A DNA stretch of 64,000 nt from Chrysophaeum taylorii (taxonomy: Eukaryota > Sar > Pelagophyceae > Pelagomonadales > Pelagomonadaceae), in assembly GCA_029834535.1 (NCBI GenBank), contig JAQMWT010000361.1, positions 62,001-126,000 of the forward strand. The letters run 5' to 3'. The notes beneath the pieces were generated by a model. It made no database searches. It was not told the origin of the DNA and saw only the letters and a program-made list of their open reading frames with translations. Below are positions 40,041-50,300 of the stretch, piece by piece. The position numbers and the translations under genes are program-made. Numbering within the stretch: the first letter of the stretch is position 1; each line of letters begins with the position of its first letter.

Positions 40041-41258
40041 TCAAACGGGAGACGAGGTCGCGGGTGGGTCGGGCGCGGCGAGGTTGTCGGGTCGGGAAAT
40101 GGCGGAACGCCAGAGGTCGGGACCGGCGTTGTCGAGGTCGTCGAGGTTGGCGGAGGAGAGGGCCCAGGAGTGCTTGGTGATTTCGGCGATGAGCTGGTTG
40201 CTGGACCAGACAGCAACGCCGGCCCAGCAGTAGCACTTGGCCGTCCAGCGGTAGTCGGCGCAGAAGAGGCGGGCGCAAGCGACGAGGTCGGGGACGGAAC
40301 CGACGAAGGCGCGGCGCGAGGGCCCGAGGTCTCGCCAGGGCTCGATGTCGCCGACGGCCTCGCGGAGGGCGTCGAGGTCGTCGAGCACGGGGGGTGCCGC
40401 GGCTTGGGGCGGTCTCTTTAGGACGAGGAGACCGAGGGGCGTGTCCGAGTGGACCGGTCCGCCGCGAAAGGCCGAAACGTCGACGCCGAGGGCCCGGAGC
40501 TGGCGGAGCGCGCGGTTCGCGCGGACGGCCTCGTCGTCCTCGTCCTCTTCGTGCTGGCGGCGGAGCGCGAGCGCCGCCGACCGCAGCCACGAGAGGCGTC
40601 GCGTCGGCGCGTCGGAGTCGGCCTCGTCCTCGAGACCGGCGCCCAAGTTCGTCGCCGGTCGCGTCAGATTACCGGCGACGACGACGTCCGAGCCGTCGGA
40701 GGCTTCGCGCTCGCCGACGTACAGAACGAGGAAGGCCCCGCGGTGCCAGTGGCGCAGGCCGCGCGCGCGCACGACGGCCGCGATCAGACTCCGAACGGTC
40801 GACGACGACTGGTGCTCGACCTGACCCTCCGACGGCGTCGTCAAAAGCCCGCGGAGCCGCGAGATGCGCGAGGCGATCACTTCGCGCGGCGCGGCCTCGA
40901 CGGGCCGCGGCTCGGCGGCGTCGAACAGCCGAGCCCGCGACTCGGTCTGCAACACGAGACCGCCCGCGACCATCGACACCCGCAGCCGCCCCTCGAGCTC
41001 AGAGCTCAGCCGCTCGGCGGGCACCTGGTACCGCCGCGCCGTCCGCACGCGCCGCAAAAACAGCGACCGCACCACAGCCGGCGCCGGTGTCGACCACGAA
41101 GCTCCGCACACCCCGCATCGCTTCCGCCCGCGCCCTTCGCGACGCCAGCGCTCGAGGCAGCTCTCGTGCACCCACTTGGCGCTCCCGCTGCACGAACACG
41201 GCGCCACCATGCCCTCATCATCATACTCGAGGCAGAACCGGCACTGCCGGGAACTCAT
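40041..41258 (-). CDS. RING-CH (MARCH-type) domain fused to a YqgE/AlgH (UPF0301) domain
   Basis: A 405-residue single frame from ATG 41258. Residues 5-52 form a C4HC3 RING-CH finger: CRFCLEYDDEGMVAPCSCSG, then WVHESCLERW and CGVCGASW. From about residue 165 an AlgH/UPF0301 domain is visible: HRGAFLVLYVGE (first strand), FRGGPVHSDTPLGLLVL (the GGPV core) and CYCWAGVAVWSSNQLIAEIT then HSWAL (the conserved gxxxWxxxQLxxEI...W end). An acidic insert (QHEEDEDDEAV) lies in between. RING-CH proteins are normally E3 ligases at membranes, but no membrane span is seen here. AlgH has no settled activity. The combination is unusual; the frame has no splice sites needed at the domain boundary. Confidence 0.85.
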   Translation of the reverse strand: MSSRQCRFCLEYDDEGMVAPCSCSGSAKWVHESCLERWRREGRGRKRCGVCGASWSTPAPAVVRSLFLRRVRTARRYQVPAERLSSELEGRLRVSMVAGGLVLQTESRARLFDAAEPRPVEAAPREVIASRISRLRGLLTTPSEGQVEHQSSSTVRSLIAAVVRARGLRHWHRGAFLVLYVGEREASDGSDVVVAGNLTRPATNLGAGLEDEADSDAPTRRLSWLRSAALALRRQHEEDEDDEAVRANRALRQLRALGVDVSAFRGGPVHSDTPLGLLVLKRPPQAAAPPVLDDLDALREAVGDIEPWRDLGPSRRAFVGSVPDLVACARLFCADYRWTAKCYCWAGVAVWSSNQLIAEITKHSWALSSANLDDLDNAGPDLWRSAISRPDNLAAPDPPATSSPV

Positions 41259-41430
41259 CCTCGCGCCTCGGGTGACGTTCTTGATGATGCACGCGCCTTC
41301 GGACCCCGGGTGGGTGGGTGGGTACCCCCCCCTTTAATGACCCCACCACAAATGTCGATCGATCGAAGAATCCCCCCCTCCCCCTCTCAAATCCGCACCG
41401 GACCTAACGACGTTGAATCTTCGTTGCAAG

Positions 41431-42003
41431 ATGTGCCTCGTGACACTTCTCCTCGCATCATCATCACGGTGCCTCGCCGTGCAGCTGAGCCCCCAGTTAG
41501 CGCAGGCGCGCGCCGCCCTCGCGCAAGCTCTTGTTGATGCGCCTCCCGCCGTTGGGAGGCGCGAGCTCTTGGGCGGCAGCGCCGCCGCCCTCGCCCTCGC
41601 GCGAGTCGCTGCCGTAGACGCCTCGGGCGGCGCTACCGCCGGTGGCGCGTACCTGCTCCGGGCCAAGGAACGCTACAACGCGCGCGTCGTCGCGGGCGCG
41701 AAGGACTTCCGCGCCCTCAAGGCCTCCGTCGATGGCGGCGACGCGACCGCGATGACCGATTTCTTCGCGGGCGACTCCTTCGAGGACCTCTGCGCCGCCG
41801 GCTTCTTGCTCTCCAACGCCTTCAGGATTAACTCGACCCAAAACCCTGACAAAATCTTCCAGGTCCAAAAGTTCAAAGCCTTCAAGAAAGAGGCCGACAC
41901 CGTCACGGCCGCCCTCAAGAAAAAAAAAATACCCGACGCGACCGCCGCCTACGCCCGGGCTTCGGCCGCTCTCGACGACTACATGAACGCCGTCGGACTC
42001 TAG
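41431..42003 (+). CDS. Thylakoid-lumen protein, PsbQ/Psb31-like (photosystem II extrinsic)
   Basis: A 190-residue frame from ATG 41431. Residues 1-16 (MCLVTLLLASSSRCLA) are an ER-type signal peptide. Residues about 45-68 (GRRELLGGSAAALALARVAA) are a twin-arginine thylakoid signal. The mature part (about 120 residues) is four amphipathic helices: AKERYNARVVAGAKDFRALK, MTDFFAGDSFEDLCAAGFLL, FQVQKFKAFKKEADTVTAAL and DATAAYARASAALDDYMNAV. This four-helix form and size fit PsbQ-like and Psb31 extrinsic subunits of photosystem II in secondary-plastid algae. It is the clearest evidence that the organism is photosynthetic. The exact subfamily is uncertain. Confidence 0.8.
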   Translation: MCLVTLLLASSSRCLAVQLSPQLAQARAALAQALVDAPPAVGRRELLGGSAAALALARVAAVDASGGATAGGAYLLRAKERYNARVVAGAKDFRALKASVDGGDATAMTDFFAGDSFEDLCAAGFLLSNAFRINSTQNPDKIFQVQKFKAFKKEADTVTAALKKKKIPDATAAYARASAALDDYMNAVGL

Positions 42004-42604
42004 ACACAGCTTCCTTCCTGTTTTTTGTTCTCGCGACGACGTTGTTTCCGGTCGGGGGGAGGTCCTCGGTGGACTCGGAGGTACGCGCGCGCGTCACGAG
42101 GTACGCAACTGTATCGGTCGTCGAAGAAACGGCGGGAGCGCGGATGTCTGTCTGTCTGTCTGTCTGTCTCAGGCTGCCTGTCCACGATGAGGAGGCCTGT
42201 CTGTCCCCGCGGCGTCGTCGTCGTTGTCGTCGTCGTCGTCGAGGTGATCGGTTGGACCAAGATGGCGTCGTCACTCGGACCGGAACGAAGCAGCGAAGAG
42301 GACGCCCGAACGGATCGGCGCGGACCGTGGAAATAGAAACGCGTATCTAGCTAGCTCTCCCGACGGACGGGACCTTGCCACCGCGGTTCCTTGATGGTGC
42401 GCGGCACGAGCGGCGATCGAGTCCAAGCCGCCGTCGCGATGGAATTGCGCCGGTGCTTCCTTTCACCACGTCGGCCGAACGGGACATCGCATGCCTCCCG
42501 ATCACGTTCACTTCGGGCCGCGCGGGTTGTTCGTCGTCGCGACGACGTCCGTGGAAGCAGCGCCGCGAATCCCGTAGTCGAACGCCACGCAAGGGTAAGT
42601 ATTG
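42004..42604. other. Intergenic stretch with (CTGT)n and (GTC)n microsatellites
   Basis: (TGTC)n at about 42144-42169 and (GTC)n at about 42214-42241. A strong GTAAGT donor-like site at 42597 may indicate a 5' leader intron of the next gene. No coding sequence is supported. Confidence 0.5.
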
Positions 42605-43849
42605 ATGACGAGTCCAGGACCCCAATGGCGTCGTCGTTCGGCCACCACGTTTTTGTTGGCTGTTGCGCCAACCCGCGGGCGAGTCATGGTGAGCTCAATG
42701 GTGTTCGAGGCGCCGCCAACGATCATGGCCATCGTGAAAAACCTCGTGCAGTTCACGCAGGAAGGCACGCCGATCGTAATCCACGTCTCGAGCGGCGTGC
42801 ACGCCTTCGATGTTGTCGAGGAGCAGCTCGGCAACGCCCGATTCTCCCCAAGGGTGTACCTTAACCCCCGACGCCTAGCGACGGCGCACGGCGCGGGCAC
42901 GATCCTGCTGGGTCACGTGCTCAACGCCGAGTACGCGGCGCGCGGCCTGGGCCTGGAGGAAATCGAGTACTGCGCAGTCATGGCCTCAGCATCCAGATTC
43001 TTCCTGCCCGGTATCGAGAGATGGGTCGCCGCGGGACAATTTTCCAAGGTCGCGCCCCGCGTCCCCTGGCTCGAGCATTACTGCGAGGACGGAGGCAGAC
43101 GCGCCTCCGGAGGCAAGGACGGCGGGCTCCACGCGTGGTACTTCAACGCGAGCTTTTTCGACAAACGCGACAAGTGCATTACCGGTTTTTCTGGGCACGA
43201 GGGCATGTTTTTCCCGATGCACGTCTTCCTCGCTTTCATTGACTGGGCGCGACGCACGCGAACCGAAGACAACGCGACGATTGAGCAAAGACTTTTCGAA
43301 CAGCGCGGCGCATTCGGTGGCTTTGGATTCGAGGAGGTCTACCTCCAGACTTTTATTCTCGCCAATTTTAGGACCGACTACGACCGACATCATGCTGGCG
43401 GCAGGATATCGCAGCATTGGCCGCCGAGAGCTGGTCGCGTCGGCGCCCTCGACGTCCTCGCGTATCGCCTCGCTCGCAACACCTCGCAAACCCCAATGCC
43501 GCTCGCCATCAAAAGATGGAGTGGCCTCCCGCACGATAATGCGTTCGTTGAGTGCCTCGGACGCGCCGACGAGTCCTCGATGTCGCTCGCGCCGCGCGCA
43601 AATTCCAACGACGACAGCCCGTTGTTGGCGTACGCCCCACCTCTGCCCGTGCTGCAACTCCAGCTAAACACGCTCGCCTGTCTCAACGAGACGAACTTTA
43701 ACCTCGACCAGAACTTGCGTGGGAACATCAAATCCGACCAAAAGCAACTCACCTCGATCCTTGGCTCGAGAGATGCCTTCCCGAGTCTGAGGGCACTTTA
43801 CGGCCAGGTCCGCGAGTGGGTAGCCAACCAGACGCGCCGGTCTTTCTGA
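42605..43849 (+). CDS. Putative type II membrane glycosyltransferase-like protein
   Basis: A 414-residue frame from ATG 42605. A short hydrophobic segment (TTFLLAVAPT, residues 15-24) could be a signal anchor. The body starts MVFEAPPTIMAIVKNLVQF and contains GTPIVIHVSSGVHAFDVVEE, YLNPRRLATAHGAGTILLGH and YCAVMASASRFFLPGIERWV, a layout that resembles core-2/I-branching (GT14-type) and related glycosyltransferases, where a short 'did-you-see' strand is followed by an acceptor loop. The C-terminal region keeps ISQHWPPRAG and a final helix ending WVANQTRRSF. There is no clear DXD. The family assignment is tentative; the gene itself looks real. Confidence 0.55.
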   Translation: MTSPGPQWRRRSATTFLLAVAPTRGRVMVSSMVFEAPPTIMAIVKNLVQFTQEGTPIVIHVSSGVHAFDVVEEQLGNARFSPRVYLNPRRLATAHGAGTILLGHVLNAEYAARGLGLEEIEYCAVMASASRFFLPGIERWVAAGQFSKVAPRVPWLEHYCEDGGRRASGGKDGGLHAWYFNASFFDKRDKCITGFSGHEGMFFPMHVFLAFIDWARRTRTEDNATIEQRLFEQRGAFGGFGFEEVYLQTFILANFRTDYDRHHAGGRISQHWPPRAGRVGALDVLAYRLARNTSQTPMPLAIKRWSGLPHDNAFVECLGRADESSMSLAPRANSNDDSPLLAYAPPLPVLQLQLNTLACLNETNFNLDQNLRGNIKSDQKQLTSILGSRDAFPSLRALYGQVREWVANQTRRSF

Positions 43850-44359
43850 TATTTATTTATACATTAACGATGTCGCGCGAAACCAAAAGGGACTGCCAAT
43901 CCTTTGCACTCACTCCCAACCGCTGTTGTGGAGAAACGTCGTGGAGAAACCTGCTTTGCGTCACTGTATGCTCCTCCTCATGTGGACATTTGTGCCGGCC
44001 TCCCTGCTTGCAATGGCGCCTTTGGTGGACCTGTAAAACGGCGACTAACTCCAGGGATATAATTAATAAGGTGGCTGTCAAGGTGTTGTTGCAAGAAACT
44101 TTGATGGACGCCTTCCTGGACCTTGTTGTCCCTCTCATAGCGCAGCGCTGATCATGACTGGCGAAGGGATGGACGTGCGCAATGTTGCTGATGCACACCC
44201 CCCTTGCAACTGCGACGTTCCTTTTCCGCGCCTCATCATCGTCATCCACTGCGGACGCACGCGTATTGACCGCCAAAAAGCGCTAGCCTAACCGTCCTTA
44301 TTAGGTAGGGTAAGTATAGACGAGTAGGATAGGGTCAACGATCAAGATACTAAAAAAAA
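43850..44359. other. Intergenic stretch, no gene seen
   Basis: Short overlapping frames lack motifs. Direct GGGTAAG-like leaders and an A-run occur immediately before the giant gene's ATG. Confidence 0.5.
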
Positions 44360-47300
44360 ATGGCGGCCGATGTGCTAGACCTGGCTGGGACGCCGCTCAC
44401 GGACGCGGCATTCCGGGGGCTCGTGCACCGCGGAGTGCGCGAGCTACGGATCGACCGCACAGGTCTCACGGACGTGGCAATGCGCATCATCTCCAAGAGC
44501 GACATGCGGCTCGAGATCATGTCCGCGACGCATCTGCCGATCACTGATCTCGGGGCGTCAGCCGTCGTGCGCACCAGTGTCTCGTCTGAAAACTCCAATC
44601 AGTGACTCTCGCATCTAGGTGCGCTCCATGCCGCTTCGCGAACTCGACTTGTCGTACTGCGCACGTCTGGGGGGGGAGGTGTTCAGCAAGGTACGCGGGC
44701 TGCGGGCGGTTGCGCTTGGGGGCTTGCCTCGTGTCGACGACGACGTGTTCGCGGATCTTCTGGCGAACAATGATCTCCAAAAGCTTGAGCTGCGGGACGC
44801 CGCAGTGACTGACCGGTCTGCGCGCGCGTTGACGTCGACCAAGCTCGCGTGGGGCCGCAAGCGCCGAGAGCTGCGCCTCACCGAGCTCACGATCGAGAGG
44901 TGCGCTAAGATCACCGACGTTTTCGTCGAGCGCCTCGCCAAATGCCCTCTAGTTCGCGTCACGCTGCGCGACGTGGAGGTGCGAGGGTTGGGCTGGCTCA
45001 AACGCGTCGAGTTCCTCGACGCGAGCCGGACGGCGGTGAGCGATTTGCGCGGCCTGCCCAAGACACTTCGCGCGTTAGACGTGTCCGAGTGCAAGATCAC
45101 GCAATTCATCGAGTGCCGAGATCTTCGCTCGTTTAAGGCCAACAAGACCACATTGAGAGACCCAATCGCCCTCGCGTCGAACCCGCTTCGCGAACTCTCG
45201 CTGAGCCGCTGCCCGCTGTCCGACAAGTGCGCGGTTCTTTTGGTGAGACGACTCCGCCGTCTCCGGCGCCTCGATCTCTCATTCTCTATATCGTCAAGAG
45301 TTCTGCGGGAAATCGCTACTTTGACGTGCCTTGAGTTTTTGGATGTTTCGGGCATCGTTGATGAGGCGGCGGTACAGCTGCCGAGAGTGCGAGAATTACG
45401 AGCCACTGATTGCAATTTGAACTCGGCGGAACTACCGTGTGAAATTGTAGACGTTTCAAGATCGCGCGTAGGGACGGCGACGGCTTTGAAACTTGTCGAG
45501 AAAAATCTTGAGAAAATCACCTTGACGGGGTGTCCCATCGACTTTGAAAAGGTGCGCGAGAGGGTCACGGAGCATCCGTTTCTGTCGATGATCGAGCCGA
45601 CCGTTGTTGGGCGCTCTGCCGAGAATCAAATGGCTCTCGACGAGTGGCGGGAGAAGATGCGCCACAGAGCCGCGATCGTCATCGGAGGTTTTTTTGCTAC
45701 GTTCTTCAAGTCGCCAGCGGAGGAGGAGCCTGAGCCTGACGACGAGCCTGCTGTCGAAGGAGGAGAAGACGTGCCTCCCGAGATCCCAAAGGTGCAGAGG
45801 ACACTGCCGGACGTCGGAAGACCGGAGGTGCGGTCGTGCGAGCCGCTCGAACAGCCGACTCTCGCTCCCGTGATCCCAAAATCGTTTCTGCTGCTCAAAA
45901 TATTCCGGAAGTGGCAGGCTTACAAACGGGAGCTCCCATGGGCTGCCGCGGACGCGCTCTTTAAGCGACGAAGACGACCATTGTTCGCTTTGTGGAAACG
46001 CCACGCCAAGCTAGCTGTGCGGAGACGCCGACGGCTCGTCGCCGTGTTCCTTCAATGCGTCAGCGCGGAGTCGTACTGCGGCGAGCTGCGAGTAAAGGCA
46101 GAGCTCGCGGAGCGTCACTTCCGACGAAAGAAGCTGCGTCAGCACTGGCCATTAGCGATTGTTGGACCCAACAGATACGTCCTTGCCCTCGCGGCGATCC
46201 GCCGGCGACGATCTGCCGCTCTGGTCCCGCGAGTTTTTGAGGCCTTCTGCATCTACAGACTCCACAGAATCCACCAGCGCCGTAGGAGCCACATCCCAAC
46301 AGGGCCGCGATTTGCTGTGCGACGCATCCACCGCGTCGCCGTGATGCGAATCCGCGAGCGGAGAGCGTCCGAGATCGCCGACGAGTTTTGGAGCGAGAGA
46401 CGGCTAACGTTGGCACCACTCTCGAGATGGCGTCTCGTGCGAAAGCACCTCAGACCAGCCATGGCTCTGGCCGAGGACCACTACGAGACCTCGTTGCAAC
46501 TCCGATTTGAGCGAAGCTGGCCGGCTTGGTTGGCCGTACTCGATCGCGCTCGGAAAAGAGCACGGCTACGTCGAAGCCAGCAGGCAGTCGAAACCAGCGT
46601 GCTCTTGTTGTTGTTGTTGTTGTTGTTGTGACGAAGTCGTCTTTGTAGATGTGAGTGAAAAAGAGCTCGCAGAAATCATCAATCTCGCGACAGGTAAAAG
46701 ATCTCGCGAGGCATCGGTTCGCAATGCGGTCTTTGTGGCGGTTCCGGAGTGGGCTGCTCAGCGCGCGCGCCGAGCGGGTCGTCATTGCTGTGTTGCTCTC
46801 GGTGGCAACGGAGGTGGCCGGGACGATTGGCCTCACGGCGTCCATCGTGACGCAGAGAGAGGCAATTTTGGCTTCGGTGGCCGCTGCGAGGGCTCGAGTG
46901 ACACTGAGCCTCGGCGAACGGCGCGACTTTTCGTTAGAGCAGTGGGAGCGGAGCGCTGACGAATGCATTCTCACGCAACGTGCTGCTCTACGGCTGCAGA
47001 CAGCGTACCGAAGGGCACGCGACGCGCGTCTGGTCGAAGAGTATCGTGCGTGGCGGGACTTTGCAGTTTTGGTGCTCCAAAAGAACGTCCGACGATGGTT
47101 CGCTCAACGGCAACTCTTTAAACTTCGGCGGCACCGGGTCCTTCGGGAGACAGTCACAGCCGAAAACGAGCGGCTCGCGATGGAATCCGAGGAAGAAGAA
47201 ACTCGAGAGTTTCTTTATTTGGAGATAATGTGGCGCCGCGTCGAGAACCTCGTCCGCCGAAAATTGGCTTGGAAGCGAACCGCAACGCTCCGGGCGGAAA

Positions 47301-50300
47301 TCACCAAACACAAACAGCGAGCGTTTCTTACCAAAAGAGGCGCAGACATCGAGGAGATGCAGCGCCGCGAGCAACAAAGAGCGTTGGACGAAATTCGAGA
47401 GACTGAGGCTGCGTTGGCCATTCAGCGGCGCTTTCGAGGCGCGGTCGGGCGACGAAGGTTCAGGAACAAGCTGCACGTGCAATTGGACGCGCTCGCAGCC
47501 ATACGATGCCAGACGGCGTACAGAGCGGCGATGGGCCGCAGGAAGGCTGCGGCAATGCGGCGGACGATCGCGGCGCAACAATACTTTCGAGCGAACCGAC
47601 GAGTGCAAGGCGCCGTGTTGCGGTTGCTCGGAAAGAAACAACGAAAAACGCAACGCGAACTGCTGCGAGTGTTGGTCCCACTCGGGCTAGATCCTTTGTC
47701 GTTTACATTATCGCTCAAAGCGCAGCTCCGCGATCTTCGCGCCGATATGCTGCGGAAACCTGTGCCGCCCGTCGATTGCGGCGATCCCGTCCAACACCGC
47801 TCTGGAAAAACGGCGTTCCTTGTGGCGATCGACAAGTCAATCCCGGAAAACCCCGTGGCCGAGCTGACTTTTGATGATGACGGCGGGCGTTCGTCCGTGC
47901 CCGTCGATGCGTTAGTCAAGTTCGAGCGAGCAGCCAAGCGCAAGATTCGCATATTTTCGGCCGCGGACAGGGCGGCGTTAAAAATACAATTGCTTGCGCG
48001 CCGCCGACAGGCGATGCGACGCGTAGCGAGACACAGATATGCCTTTTGGCGAGATTCCCACGCCAAACGGCGCGTCCTTTTGGCCGTGTTGACTTCGTTT
48101 GACGCGTTGCAACACGACGCCGTTCGCGTGCTTCGTCGGTTGCACGGACTCCGATTGGAGCATTTTGATTTGCCAATTGTCCCTTCGGCCTTTGCCAAAG
48201 TTCAAAGAGATAAGCGGCTCGAGCGCCAGATCAAAGCCGAGCTCAAACTACGCGCGCACTTACGGGCGAAGCGAGTCCGACATTTGCGGAAAGGTGCCCG
48301 CCCGAACAACGCCGTCAAAAAGGCGCTCTTCGGGACCCAAACAATGACGACCGTGAGAGACAGCGAGGCCGACGAACGCGACTGGGCGCGATTCCTCAAC
48401 GCAGCGCCTCCGGCGCGCCAGATGCGAACTCGCTGGGCACCACCGTTTCTCCATGCACATTTTCTCTTTGGCGCGGACGCCGTGCTCGCTTTGGCCGTCC
48501 GCAAGAAGCTTGCTACGGCTGCGACGAGCGTCCGCGCCAAGCCGATTGATATCTCCACGCAGTTTGGAAGATCTCCACACCTTCGTGTTCGCGAGGTCGC
48601 GTTTTACCACGGCACTTGGCCCGAGGGCGAAGGATTCCTCGAATTTCTCGACGGCTACGGCTGCGAAGAGGAAAAAACTCTTCGAGTCCGCATCATCCGT
48701 GCCCAAGACCTCCGCGCCAGCGATTTGTCCACGAGCGACCCCTACGTCCGAATAAAGTGCAACGGACGGACCTTCCGCTCGAGGACCAAGCTCCGGACGT
48801 TGAATCCAGTGTACGACGAAGTCTTCGAAGTGGACGTGAGCGACCCCAAGGAGCGCCTCGTGTTGGAACTTTGGGATTGGGACAAGTTTTCTGCTGACGA
48901 CTACCTCGGTAGCGCACAGATCCAGCTCGGGGCGATGGACCTCACGGCGCCAAGGCGATTTTGGATATACCTCGGGTGCGTACGTGTTTTCGTGTGCGTT
49001 TTTTTTTGGACGTCAAACGCGTGTGTTTTTGGACGTCGCAACTCCCGGTACTGGGACACAATGAGGGAATTAAATTTGTGTCTTCCCTTCGAATGATGCC
49101 ACGGTCTCTGTCTCGAGAAGTGCATCGGCAGCTTAACAACAGTGCCTGATCGCAAAAGAAAAAACAACAACAATATTCGTGTACTTTAAGTCGCGTTGAC
49201 AATGCAGACAAATGATAGGACCAGCAACAAGTCCGACGCACATAACTATAGTGCCCTTGATGATGGTCGCGCTTGCACACATTTGATCAGTCTGTCGTGT
49301 CGACGAACGGCTGGCAAACAAAAGTAACGAATTTATTGTTTCAAGTGGTTGCATCATAATCTCTGCTCTCTTGTAACTCTCTCCCTAGGGGACTGATGAT
49401 CCCACGTTTGTGTGTGTGTCTTTGTTTTTTTGTTTGTTTTTTTGTTTGTTTGTTTGTTTGCTATCAGAAGTCTTGTCTCACAGACTGGGGTTGGATGACC
49501 GATGACCTCAGGTACTACCCTTCGCGAGGGCAGCAGACGCACGACAGAGGAGCATTGGAGATAGAATTGCAGTGGATGGAGAAAATGAGTGCCGAGGATC
49601 TTGACCTGCGCAGAATGCGAAGACGGGCAGCCTTGCGATTGGAGACCTGGGCCCGCGGCCGCTTGGCCGTCATCCAGCGGCGTGCCTTGGAAAGGTCGCA
49701 CAGAACAGCGTTAAATTTCATTTTCGAGTCGGCTTCTACAATTCAAACGACTTGGCGGGCACTGATGTCGAGGAGATTCGTGAAGAAAGTGCGCGTCCAA
49801 CGACGAGCCGCGCTGCGGCTCCAGGCACTGTGCCGTCGGAAGCTCGCCTTTTTGGATTTGCAGGAGCTTCGTAAGCGGTTTCACGCAGCACTGACGATCC
49901 AGAGGATTCGGGGGGCAAGGCTGCTGGCCGCCCGACTGCGGCTCGTACGATGGATTGAGGAGACGTATGCCGCGTTGGTTATTCAAGCGTTCTCGCGCTC
50001 GCGCGTACGGCGGCCACGCGCTCGAAAAGGGCCTTTAGATTGGTTGGCATGGTACGGGCGTGATTTTTTGTATGGCTCCAAGCGACTTCGTCGTATCTGC
50101 CACAGAGCGATGCGGGTCCTTCTGAATACAGGAGGGAGAGTACGGACAGTCTATGGTCATGCTATCGTGATAAGCGTCAACAGATTCATCACGGTGATTT
50201 TGCTGCAGACGACGCTTGAGAGAACGACGAGGGCCGAGCGTGCGGAGAGACTCGCAACCGCGCCAAGACACACTGCCGTTCTCAGACCGGCGAGCCTCTT

